From the NCBI GenBank assembly GCA_959601025.1, contig CAUGOD010000062.1, forward strand, positions 1 through 7,061: a stretch of DNA of 7,061 nt. The letters run 5' to 3'. This stretch comes from an uncultured Oscillospiraceae bacterium. Lineage in GTDB: Bacteria > Bacillota > Clostridia > Oscillospirales > Acutalibacteraceae. Below are positions 1-6,705 of the stretch, piece after piece. The notes beneath the pieces are model-generated. The model worked only from the letters and a program-made list of their open reading frames with translations, had not been told where the DNA came from and searched no databases. The translations under genes were made by a program, and so were the position numbers. How positions within the stretch are numbered: the stretch's first letter is position 1; each line of letters opens with the position of its first letter.

Positions 1-50
1 GGCTCTATCCTTCATCCTTTTTATTTATCTGTCCAATATGTATTGTAATC

Positions 51-114
51 CTACATTTTTCCTTTTTCTTTTTTTGCTTTTTCTATTGACAAGCGGATGG
101 ATTTCCGCTATAAT
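51..114 (+). promoter_or_regulatory. Promoter of tRNA-Val, with T-rich upstream tract
   Basis: A perfect -35 (TTGACA, 86-91) and a perfect -10 (TATAAT, 109-114) are separated by 17 bp. The 35 bases before the -35 are almost all T and C, which may act as an UP-like element (inference). The spacer carries a 6-bp inverted repeat, AGCGGA at 92-97 and TCCGCT at 104-109, centred in the promoter. Transcription should start near 121. The short 5' leader to the tRNA at 174 can fold a 7-bp hairpin (126-132 with 141-147), which would be removed during tRNA maturation. Confidence 0.9.
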
Positions 115-173
115 CTCATTCGTCCTTACAGGAAACGATGCCTGTGAAGGTGCTTTGCGAAGGTGAGATATAT

Positions 174-249
174 GGACGTTTAGCTCAGCTGGTAGAGCAT
201 TCGCTTGACGTGCGAAGGGTCAGCGGTTCAAGTCCGTTAACGTCCACCA
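174..249 (+). tRNA. tRNA-Val (anticodon GAC)
   Basis: A full 76-nt cloverleaf can be drawn. The 7-bp acceptor stem is GGACGTT (174-180) with AACGTCC (239-245). The D arm is GCTC/GAGC. The anticodon stem is TTCGC/GCGAA around the loop TTGACGT, and the T arm is AGCGG/CCGTT around TTCAAGT. The anticodon GAC reads the valine codons GUC and GUU. The discriminator is A246 and the CCA end is encoded (247-249), as is usual in Firmicutes. It is a single-gene transcription unit with its own promoter and terminator. Confidence 0.96.
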
Positions 250-299
250 AAAGGACCGAGTGTTAGAGCCAAAAATGGCGCTTTCACTCGGTCTTTTTT
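250..299 (+). terminator. Intrinsic terminator of tRNA-Val
   Basis: A perfect 9-bp stem (GACCGAGTG 254-262 with CACTCGGTC 285-293) is followed by six T residues (294-299). An A-rich run before the stem can pair with the T tract. The 22-nt loop can fold a small inner GCC/GGC hairpin (268-270 with 277-279). Confidence 0.9.
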
Positions 300-412
300 G
301 CTCTAAATCAGGCCGTGTGCAACCCGCGTGTAATCGTGCCGGGAAGCAGCGTTTCCGCCGGGAGGACGCTATGGAGCTTGCGGAATGTTATAAACAAATT
401 TTTCTTTCCCCC

Positions 413-441
413 TTGACAAAGGAGGAAAACCGGCATAGAAT
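413..441 (+). promoter_or_regulatory. Promoter of the T-box/trp uptake operon
   Basis: The -35 TTGACA (413-418) and -10 TAGAAT (436-441) are spaced by 17 bp. The predicted start near 448 lies just before the base of T-box stem I. The 110 bases between the tRNA-Val terminator and this promoter show no gene or structure that I can support. Confidence 0.85.
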
Positions 442-447
442 AATAAC

Positions 448-739
448 AACATAAGAAACCGATGAGTAAGAGTAGTACGCATGGCGTCAGGCGTTCCAAG
501 AGAGCCGCAGGCGGTGAGATTGCGGCAACAGCGGCGATGCGGAATGGACTTACGAGGGCAATCCGAGCGTAACGGAAGACAGCTTCCGGAAGTGTTAGGT
601 GCGACGGGATCTCCGCCCGTTATCCAGGGAGCGCGCATGATGGTGCGCGGAGAAAGTGCATCCGTGTAATGCGGGTGAAGTCGGGTGGTACCGCAGGAGT
701 TAAGCTCTTGTCCCAGATATTCTGGGACAAGAGCTTTTT
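448..739 (+). ncRNA. T-box riboswitch leader, Trp specifier (UGG)
   Basis: This is a transcriptional T-box leader that senses the charging of tRNA-Trp. Stem I can be drawn. The lower helix pairs GTAAG 466-470 with CTTAC 549-553, and the next helix pairs CGCAT 478-482 with ATGCG 537-541. Between them is the specifier loop, with AGTAGTA on the 5' side (471-477) and GAATGGA on the 3' side (542-548). TGG at 545-547 sits in the specifier position followed by a purine. The upper arm includes AGAGAG (499-504) and a GCCGCA/TGCGGC helix (504-509 with 521-526). Stem III-like hairpins follow, including ACGGG/CCCGT (604-608 with 616-620). The T-box core GGGTGGTACCGC is at 683-694, with the tRNA-end-binding bulge TGGT at 686-689. 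GGG 683-685 can pair with CCC 712-714, which would break the terminator. The downstream genes agree with a tryptophan signal. The class is certain, and the Trp assignment rests on the drawn helices and on context. Confidence 0.95.
702..739 (+). terminator. T-box-controlled terminator hairpin
   Basis: A perfect 16-bp stem (702-717 with 721-736) with a 3-nt loop runs into TTTTT (735-739). Its left arm holds the CCC (712-714) that would otherwise pair with the T-box core. Uncharged tRNA-Trp binding should therefore favour the antiterminator and read-through into the genes from 851 onward. Confidence 0.93.
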
Positions 740-850
740 GTTTTTGGTGTGAAACAGAAGGAGGGCCAATGGAATGAAACGATGGCGATGCGGCAGAAAA
801 TTGATCCGCCATGAAACCCGTTGACAAATAGAGTTAGGAGAGAGCAACCA

Positions 851-1882
851 ATGAAAAAGCATCGTTTTTATAAAATCGCCGTCCTCGCGTTGTCCGCTGC
901 GATCATGACCCTGTCCTTTGCCGGCTGCGGCGGAGCGGGCGAAAACAGCGCCGCCGGGTCGGAGGCCGACGCGGCAAAGGCCAAAAAGATCGGCGTCATC
1001 CAGTACGCCGTCCATGCTTCGCTGGATAACTGCTACGACGGCCTGGTTCAGGGGCTGGAGGCCGCCGGCTATAAGAACGGCGAAAACCTGACCATTGATT
1101 TCCAGAACGCGCAGGGACAGACCGAAACGGCTACCCAGCTTGCGCAGAACATGGCGGGCCAAAAGTATGACATGATTATCGGTATCGCTACACCGGCCGC
1201 CATGTCGGCCTATGCGGCCGCCCGGGATGCGGATATCCCCGTGATTTTCTGCGCGGTGTCCGATCCGGTCAGCGCCAAGCTGGTCAACTCGCTGGACGCG
1301 CCGGGGAACAACTGTACCGGCACCTCCGACCTCCTGAATCTGGAAGCCCAGCTCAAGCTGATCCGCGCCCTTCAGCCCGACGCCAGGAAGATCGGTATCC
1401 TGTATACCACCAGCGAGGCCAACTCGATTTCTCATCTGGCGGAAATTAAGAAGCTGGCGCCCGGCTACGGCTTTGAGATTGTGGAGCAGGGCGTACAGAA
1501 CGGTGCGGACGTGCCGCAGGCCGCCGCAGCGCTGGCTGCGAAGGTGGACTGCATCAACAACTTCACCGACAACAACGTAGTGGATAACCTGACCAGCGTG
1601 CTGGCCAAAGCGAACGAAGCGGGTATTCCCGTGTACGGCTCCGAGGTGGAGCAGGTCAAGAAGGGCTGCCTGGCCTCGGAAAGCCTCGATTATGTAGCGC
1701 TGGGGAAGGAAACCGGCACGCTGGCCGCGAAGATACTGAACGGCGCTGATCCGAAGACTACGGCGGTGGTGCAGGTCAAGGACAGTACCCCGGTGGTGAA
1801 CACCGATGTGCTGGAAGCGCTGAAGATCACCCTGCCGGACGCTTACGCTTCAGCGGAAAAGGTGACTACGGCTGCGGAATAA
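851..1882 (+). CDS. trpX: TrpX-like ABC transporter substrate-binding lipoprotein
   Basis: This is the extracellular binding protein of an ABC importer, predicted to capture tryptophan or a related aromatic compound. It has 343 residues. The N-terminus is a lipoprotein signal: MKKHRFYK, a hydrophobic segment, then SFAGC with the lipid-carrying cysteine at residue 26, followed by a Gly/Ser/Ala-rich linker. The binding domain starts near residue 47 with IGVIQYAVHASLD, the typical opening of the ABC_sub_bind (PF04392) type I periplasmic-binding family. A TTG at 821 in the same frame would add ten residues, but ATG 851 is preferred because AGGAG (836-840) lies ten bases before it and the signal peptide then begins correctly. 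It is the first gene after the Trp T-box and is followed by permease and ATPase genes. The protein contains no tryptophan. The family is secure; the substrate is inferred from the T-box specifier and the downstream trpB. Confidence 0.88.
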   Translation: MKKHRFYKIAVLALSAAIMTLSFAGCGGAGENSAAGSEADAAKAKKIGVIQYAVHASLDNCYDGLVQGLEAAGYKNGENLTIDFQNAQGQTETATQLAQNMAGQKYDMIIGIATPAAMSAYAAARDADIPVIFCAVSDPVSAKLVNSLDAPGNNCTGTSDLLNLEAQLKLIRALQPDARKIGILYTTSEANSISHLAEIKKLAPGYGFEIVEQGVQNGADVPQAAAALAAKVDCINNFTDNNVVDNLTSVLAKANEAGIPVYGSEVEQVKKGCLASESLDYVALGKETGTLAAKILNGADPKTTAVVQVKDSTPVVNTDVLEALKITLPDAYASAEKVTTAAE

Positions 1883-1985
1883 CCTGTCGGCCGGCTCGCC
1901 GTTTGATGGACGGACGGCAAACCGGCTTCACTCCAGGCGCAGAGCGCGCCCTTCCCAAGGCGGACGAAAGGCAGGACAGTAACGA

Positions 1986-2921
1986 ATGGATATTTTGATA
2001 AATCTGGTCAAAGCGGTATTGGAGCAGGGCTTTGTGTACGGGGTGCTGGCGCTGGGGGTGTATATCACCTACAGCATTCTGGATTTTCCCGACCTCTCGG
2101 TGGACGGTACCGTGCCGCTGGGGGCGACCGTCTCCGCCGTGCTGATCCTGCATGGCGTCAATCCCTGGCTTTCCAGCTTATTGGCCTTTCTGGCCGGCGC
2201 GGCGGCGGGCTGCGTGACCGGGCTACTTCATGTCAAGCTGAAAATACGGCCTTTGCTCTGCGGTATTCTAGTGATGACGGCGTTGCTGTCTGTCAATATG
2301 GTTCTGATGATGAAGGGAACGGGCGGACTGTCCATGGCGGCGCTTTTTGCCTCGCCGACGATCGTCAGCGAATTTCCGATCGGCCTGATTCCGGAAAAAA
2401 TCGCCGGTTACGCCCTGCGGACAGTGACGGTGACGTTCGTGATCGTCCTGATCTGCAAGCTGCTGCTGGACGCGTATCTGAAAACCAAGTCCGGCCTGCT
2501 TCTCCGGGCGACCGGGAGCAACGAGCAGTTTGTTACCATGCTGGCCCGCAATCCCGGGATGTCCAAGATTCTCGGACTGGCGGTTGGGAACGGCTTCGCC
2601 GCTCTGGCCGGCGCGGTGCTTGCCCAGAAGAACGGCTCGGCCGATCTCCAGATGGGTCTCGGTATGGTGGTGATCGGGCTGGCTTCGGTGATTATCGGAA
2701 CCAGCGTGTTCCGGGGAATCCGACGGATGAAGGATACCACCAAGGTGCTTTTCGGCGCGGTAATCTATGCCGCTTGCCTGCAGGTTGCCCTGGCGTTCGG
2801 TCTGCCCACCGCCTACCTGAAGCTGCTGATGGCGGTTCTCTTCGTCTTGGCGCTGGTGCTCAGCTCCACGCTGGACGGCGGACGGCGTAAGAAAACGAAG
2901 GGGGGCGTCCGGAATGCTTGA
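1986..2921 (+). CDS. trpY: TrpY-like ABC transporter permease
   Basis: This is the membrane subunit of the same importer, with 311 residues and about eight hydrophobic segments. The early motif DFPDLSVDGTVPLGA (residues 33-47) and the cytoplasmic-loop motif RATGSNEQ (174-181), followed by a long Gly/Ala-rich stretch, are characteristic of the BPD_transp_2 (PF02653) permeases that pair with ABC_sub_bind proteins. The basic C-terminus (RRKKTK) should be cytoplasmic. AGGA at 1973-1976 lies nine bases before the start. The 103-base gap after trpX carries nested inverted repeats. The gene overlaps the ATPase gene by 8 bases, which suggests translational coupling. Only one tryptophan is present (residue 61). 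Permease identity is secure; substrate is inferred from context. Confidence 0.88.
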   Translation: MDILINLVKAVLEQGFVYGVLALGVYITYSILDFPDLSVDGTVPLGATVSAVLILHGVNPWLSSLLAFLAGAAAGCVTGLLHVKLKIRPLLCGILVMTALLSVNMVLMMKGTGGLSMAALFASPTIVSEFPIGLIPEKIAGYALRTVTVTFVIVLICKLLLDAYLKTKSGLLLRATGSNEQFVTMLARNPGMSKILGLAVGNGFAALAGAVLAQKNGSADLQMGLGMVVIGLASVIIGTSVFRGIRRMKDTTKVLFGAVIYAACLQVALAFGLPTAYLKLLMAVLFVLALVLSSTLDGGRRKKTKGGVRNA

Positions 2922-3687
2922 ATGCAAAGACCTCGTTAAACGCTTCAATACCGGGACGCCCGATGAGGTGACCCTTTTCAACGGCTTCTCCTTTTCGGCG
3001 GAACGGGGAGAGTTTGTCTCGATTATCGGCTCCAACGGCTCGGGGAAAACGACACTGCTGAATCTGGTGTGCGGTTCCCTACCGCTGGATGGCGGGACGA
3101 TCACTTTCGAAGGCCGGGACATCACCCGCCTGAGCGAGCATAAACGGGCCGCCTTCATCGGTCGGGTGTTTCAGGACCCGCAGAAAGGCTCCTGCGCCGA
3201 TCTGACCATTCTGGAAAATATGGCGCTGGCCGATAACAAAAAGGGTGTTTACGGGCTGACCGGCGCGATCAACCGGAAGCGGGCGGATTACTACCGTTCT
3301 CTGCTGGAGACCTGCGGCATGGGGCTGGAAAACCGGATGAACACCCCGACCGGTTCTCTGTCCGGCGGACAGCGGCAGGCGCTCGCGCTGGTGATCGCCA
3401 ACATGACCGATGTCGAGCTCCTGATCCTGGATGAGCACACCGCGGCGCTCGATCCCAAATCCAGTGAAACGGTGATGGCGCTGACCGACCGGCTGGTAAA
3501 CGAGAAGAAAATGACCACGCTGATGGTCACCCACAATCTCCGCTTTGCGCTGGAGTACGGCAACCGTCTGGTGATGATGCATCAGGGCAGCACGGTGATG
3601 GACCTGCGCGGAGAGGAAAAGAAAAGCGCCCGGATCGAAGACCTGCTGCACACTTTCAACGAGATCAGCATCGAATGCGGAAACTGA
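2914..3687 (+). CDS. trpZ: TrpZ-like ABC transporter ATP-binding protein
   Basis: This is the 257-residue ATPase that powers the importer. All nucleotide-binding motifs are intact: Walker A GSNGSGKT (39-46), Q-loop glutamine 87 in VFQDP, signature LSGGQ (149-153), Walker B LLILDE (169-174), D-loop ALD (178-180) and switch histidine 207 in VTHN. The stretch DEHTAALDP is typical of ATPases linked to ABC_sub_bind importers. The start ATG overlaps the end of trpY by 8 bases and is preceded by a G-rich ribosome site near 2897-2905. It has no tryptophan residue. A 47-base gap separates it from the downstream trpB-like gene. The ATPase function is certain; the amino-acid specificity comes from its neighbours. 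Confidence 0.93.
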   Translation: MLECKDLVKRFNTGTPDEVTLFNGFSFSAERGEFVSIIGSNGSGKTTLLNLVCGSLPLDGGTITFEGRDITRLSEHKRAAFIGRVFQDPQKGSCADLTILENMALADNKKGVYGLTGAINRKRADYYRSLLETCGMGLENRMNTPTGSLSGGQRQALALVIANMTDVELLILDEHTAALDPKSSETVMALTDRLVNEKKMTTLMVTHNLRFALEYGNRLVMMHQGSTVMDLRGEEKKSARIEDLLHTFNEISIECGN

Positions 3688-3734
3688 TTACCTCACGACC
3701 CGTTATGAAAATGACAGAGAATGGAGTGTATCTT

Positions 3735-5111
3735 ATGAGCATGAAAAACATCCCTTATCGTATTTATCTTTCGGAAGAGGAGATGCCCCGCCAGTGGTAT
3801 AATATCCGCGCCGACATGAAGGAACAGCCCGATCCCTACCTCCATCCCGCCACCCATCAGCCGGTGGGACCGGCGGATATGCTTCCCATTTTTTGTGAAG
3901 AGCTCTGTGCACAGGAGATGAATTCTACCGACCGGTATATCGACATCCCGGAAGAGGTGCAGAATTTTTATAAGATTTACCGTCCCTCGCCGGTCATCCG
4001 GGCATATAACCTGGAAAAGGCGCTGGGTACGCCTGCGAAAATCTACTATAAATTTGAGGGGAATAACACCTCCGGTTCTCATAAATTGAATTCCGCCGCC
4101 GCGCAGGTGTATTACGCAAAGAAGCAGGGGCTCACCTCCCTGACCACCGAGACCGGAGCGGGGCAGTGGGGAACCGCGCTGGCCATGGCCTGCGCGCATT
4201 ACGGCATGGATCTGACGGTATACATGGTGAAGGTCAGCTATGAGCAGAAGCCCTTCCGCAAGGCCGTGATCCATACCTTCGGCGCAGATATCATCCCCAG
4301 CCCCTCCGACACCACCGAGGTGGGCCGCGCTATCCTGAAAGCGCATCCCGGTACCGGCGGGTCCCTCGGCTGCGCGATCTCCGAAGCGATTGAAAAAGCG
4401 ACTCATACCGAAAACAGCCGGTATGTGCTGGGCTCGGTGCTGAATCAGGTGCTGCTGCACCAGTCTATTATCGGGCTGGAGGCCAAGGCGGCAATGGAAA
4501 AGGTGGACGAATATCCCGATATCGTTATCGGCTGCGCGGGCGGCGGTTCCAACCTCGGCGGCCTGATGGCTGCCTTCATGAAGGACACGCTGGATGGTAC
4601 CCGCCCGAATACCGAGTTCATCGCAGTGGAACCGGCGTCCTGCCCGTCCCTGACCCGCGGCAAATATGCCTACGACTTCTGCGATACCGGCCATGTTACC
4701 CCGCTGGCCCGGATGTACACGCTGGGAAGCGACTTTATCCCCTCCGCCAACCATGCGGGCGGCCTGCGATATCACGGCATGAGCCCGATCCTCTCCAAGC
4801 TGTACCACGACGGCTATATGCGGGCCGTGGCGGTGGAGCAGACCAAGGTGTTCGAGGCGGCTACCCTCTTCGCCAAACATGAGACTATCCTCCCCGCGCC
4901 GGAATCCTCCCACGCTATCCGCGCTACGATCGACGAGGCGCTCAAATGCAAGGAAACCGGCGAGGCCAAGACCATCCTCTTCGGTCTGACAGGCACCGGG
5001 TATTTCGATATGAACGCATACACCTCCTATCTGGACGGCACCATGACGGATTATATCCCGACAGACGAGGATTTGCAGAAGGGCTTCGACGGCCTGCCTA
5101 AAATCGACTGA
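3735..5111 (+). CDS. trpB: TrpB2-type tryptophan synthase beta chain
   Basis: This is a PLP enzyme predicted to join indole and L-serine into L-tryptophan. It has 458 residues, longer than the usual TrpB1 (about 400) and matching the TrpB2 group with its N-terminal extension. The PLP lysine is K117 in GNNTSGSHKLNSA, and the phosphate-binding loop is GCAGGGSN (266-273). ETGAGQWG (near 139-146) is the region that in TrpB carries the catalytic carboxylate. ATG 3735 is chosen because GGAG (3723-3726) precedes it by eight bases. The upstream in-frame ATGs at 3675, 3705 and 3711 lack a good ribosome site, and the first overlaps trpZ. ATG 3741 is a possible alternative. No trpA or other trp biosynthetic gene is present, so free indole is the likely substrate (inference). 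Only two tryptophans occur (21 and 145). The fold is certain and TrpB2 membership is likely; a related beta-family activity such as a serine deaminase-like side role cannot be excluded. Confidence 0.9.
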   Translation: MSMKNIPYRIYLSEEEMPRQWYNIRADMKEQPDPYLHPATHQPVGPADMLPIFCEELCAQEMNSTDRYIDIPEEVQNFYKIYRPSPVIRAYNLEKALGTPAKIYYKFEGNNTSGSHKLNSAAAQVYYAKKQGLTSLTTETGAGQWGTALAMACAHYGMDLTVYMVKVSYEQKPFRKAVIHTFGADIIPSPSDTTEVGRAILKAHPGTGGSLGCAISEAIEKATHTENSRYVLGSVLNQVLLHQSIIGLEAKAAMEKVDEYPDIVIGCAGGGSNLGGLMAAFMKDTLDGTRPNTEFIAVEPASCPSLTRGKYAYDFCDTGHVTPLARMYTLGSDFIPSANHAGGLRYHGMSPILSKLYHDGYMRAVAVEQTKVFEAATLFAKHETILPAPESSHAIRATIDEALKCKETGEAKTILFGLTGTGYFDMNAYTSYLDGTMTDYIPTDEDLQKGFDGLPKID

Positions 5112-5176
5112 GATTCCGGAGCCGCGGCCGGCCGCAGCGTCTTTGAGGTAGAGAATCAGCGGTATTTATAAGCGCA

Positions 5177-5231
5177 ACAACGCCGCGGCGGGATGTTCTG
5201 TTTCCTGCCGCGGCGTTGTATTTGTCTTTTT
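5177..5231 (+). terminator. Terminator of the trp uptake operon
   Basis: A 17-bp stem (5177-5193 with 5203-5219, one G-U pair) around a 9-base loop is followed by ATTTGTCTTTTT. It sits between the convergent trpB and HD-domain genes and its T tail abuts the HD stop codon. On the minus strand the hairpin lacks a run of T after it, so it is a poorer terminator for metA-HD transcripts. Confidence 0.9.
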
Positions 5232-5718
5232 AAAGGGAATACATCTGCCGGAGATACCGCTTCCCGGTTTCGGTGCGGAAAAGCATGATTTCGGCTTTCT
5301 GCATGGCTTCCGGTGAAAGGCCGTCCTCGTAGGCGTTTACCAGAAAGTCTGCTTCCATCAGAATGCGATAGTCGATCCCGTCGATTGCCGTATAGGTGTG
5401 ATGATGCGCCACCAGATAGCAGACCCGGTCAATCGTCTCGGGAGGATAATCGAGGGCTTCCAACATCCGCCGGGCGGGAGCGGGCCCCTCCAGCTCCTGA
5501 TATTTTCCCGCGCAGGACCCATATTTTTTCTCGCTGGCGTGAATCCCGATATCATGGACGAGCGCCGCTGCTTCCAGCGTTTCCTGAAGAGCAGCGTCCA
5601 GACCTTCCTCTTCTCCAATGGCTTTGGCAAACGCATATACCTTGAGGAGATGATGAATCCTCTTTGGGTCTCCCGCATCGTAAGCGATCATTGCGGAAAC
5701 CAGCGCCTCTCTGTTCAT
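5230..5718 (-). CDS. HD-domain phosphohydrolase family protein
   Basis: This 162-residue soluble protein consists almost entirely of one HD domain, a metal-dependent phosphohydrolase fold often acting on nucleotides or phosphate esters. The metal-binding pattern is complete: H22/H23 in RIHHLLKV, the H55-D56 pair in LVHDIG, H105-H106-H107 in LVAHHHTY, and D124 in MEADFL. It resembles small stand-alone YedJ-like/uncharacterised HD proteins rather than RelA/SpoT or cyclic-di-GMP HD-GYP enzymes, as there is no GYP motif or extra domain. The start is supported by a strong GAGGAGG site (complement of 5726-5732) seven bases upstream. It begins 16 bases after metA and is probably co-transcribed with it. 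The substrate is unknown. A link to methionine metabolism is only suggested by position. Confidence 0.88.
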   Translation of the reverse strand: MNREALVSAMIAYDAGDPKRIHHLLKVYAFAKAIGEEEGLDAALQETLEAAALVHDIGIHASEKKYGSCAGKYQELEGPAPARRMLEALDYPPETIDRVCYLVAHHHTYTAIDGIDYRILMEADFLVNAYEDGLSPEAMQKAEIMLFRTETGKRYLRQMYSL

Positions 5719-5734
5719 CCAAACGCCTCCTCAA

Positions 5735-6658
5735 CTACTTCCGTTTAAGCTCCAGCAAATTGTAAGGCGTGGGCTGATAGACGAAATAGTTCAGCCAATT
5801 TCCGATCAAAAGGTGGGCGTGTCCCCGCCAGATCAGGGGAGGAACGGCCTCCGGATCATCTCCCGGAAAGTAATGTTGTGGGATGGTCGGATGGATTCCC
5901 CGCTGTGTGTCCCGCAGGTATTCCTTCGCCAGAGTATAGCGGTCGTATTCACAGTGGCCGGTCACGAATACCTGTCGTCCGTCGTCCGTGGCGACGATGG
6001 CCACTCCGGCGGTTTCGGACAGGGCCAGCACCCGCAGGCCGGGAACCTTGTCGATATCCTCCTGCCGCACCTCGGTGTACCGCGAGTGAGGCATATAAAA
6101 CAGCTCGTCAAAGCCGCGCAGCAGGGGATGGGTCGGATCGAGGACACGATGACGGAAAATTCCCGACAGCTTTTCGGGAAGAGGATATTTCGGAATACGG
6201 TGATGGTAATACAATCCCGCCTGTGCGCCCCAGCAGATATGCAGGGTGGAATAGACATGGCTCCGGCTCCATTCCATGATCGTGCGGAGCTCATCCCAAT
6301 AATCCACGTCCTCAAAGCGCAGGGCCTCCACCGGCGCGCCGGTGATGATCATGCCGTCGTATTTTTCCTCCTGCACTTCGTCGAAGGTGTGATAAAACTC
6401 CCGCAAATATTCCGCCGCCGTATTTTTGGAAACGTGGGTCGCCGCCTGGAGGAGCGTTACGTCCACCTGAAGGGGGCTGTTGCTGAGCAGACGGAGAAGC
6501 TGCGTCTCGGTCTCCTCTTTGGTCGGCATCAGATTGAGCAGGATAATTTTCAGGGGACGAATATCCTGATGCGTCGCCCGCTGTTCCGTCATAATGAAGA
6601 CATTTTCCGCTTCTAGGGTTTTTGCGGCCGGCAAATTATCCGGGATTTTAATGGGCAT
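5735..6658 (-). CDS. metA: Homoserine O-acetyltransferase (MetA family)
   Basis: This enzyme acylates the hydroxyl of L-homoserine, the first committed step to methionine in the cytoplasm. It has 307 residues, the normal MetA length. The catalytic residues fall at standard family positions: Cys142 (HICWGAQAGLYY), His235 and Glu237 (GHCEYD). Residue 111 in TGAPVEAL is Glu. In characterised MetA enzymes Glu111 goes with acetyl-CoA and Gly111 with succinyl-CoA, so acetyl-CoA is predicted despite the 'succinyltransferase' label common for this family. The frame is open 19 codons further upstream, but ATG at 6656-6658 is preferred: it gives the canonical MPIKIPDNLPA start and has GAGGTGG (within the complement of 6664-6670) before it. 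It is the first gene of a unit with the HD-domain gene. Confidence 0.95.
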   Translation of the reverse strand: MPIKIPDNLPAAKTLEAENVFIMTEQRATHQDIRPLKIILLNLMPTKEETETQLLRLLSNSPLQVDVTLLQAATHVSKNTAAEYLREFYHTFDEVQEEKYDGMIITGAPVEALRFEDVDYWDELRTIMEWSRSHVYSTLHICWGAQAGLYYHHRIPKYPLPEKLSGIFRHRVLDPTHPLLRGFDELFYMPHSRYTEVRQEDIDKVPGLRVLALSETAGVAIVATDDGRQVFVTGHCEYDRYTLAKEYLRDTQRGIHPTIPQHYFPGDDPEAVPPLIWRGHAHLLIGNWLNYFVYQPTPYNLLELKRK

Positions 6659-6705
6659 GAGCCCCACCTCGCTGATTCTGTATATAGGATTAAGTGATAA
6701 ATATA

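Noticed and set aside
371..454. Possible 27-codon gene with GGAGG five bases before ATG 371
   Set aside because: It overlaps the T-box operon promoter, is not linked to any promoter of its own, and its product resembles nothing I recognise.
821..850. TTG start extending trpX by ten codons, and the TTGACA at 821-826 as an internal promoter
   Set aside because: No ribosome site precedes the TTG, and the signal peptide begins properly at ATG 851. No -10 box follows TTGACA at a workable distance.
620..1435. 271-codon minus-strand open frame opposite trpX and the T-box
   Set aside because: It runs through the riboswitch terminator and is antisense to trpX; the product shows no family motif.
3675..3734. 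Upstream ATG 3675 as the trpB start
   Set aside because: It lacks a good ribosome site, overlaps the end of trpZ, and adds 20 residues unlike the family start.
3693..4913. 406-codon open frame on the minus strand opposite trpB
   Set aside because: It lies wholly antisense to a clearly real enzyme, its product is rich in His, Arg and Gly with no recognisable domain, and such frames are common opposite GC-rich genes.
5124..5135. 12-base palindrome GCGGCCGGCCGC after trpB
   Set aside because: It is GC-rich and perfect, but it has no T run or partner repeat, and the real terminator lies 40 bases further on. It is probably incidental.
6659..6699. SAM riboswitch or T-box upstream of metA
   Set aside because: The predicted leader is only about 40 bases and shows no conserved riboswitch core or terminator.
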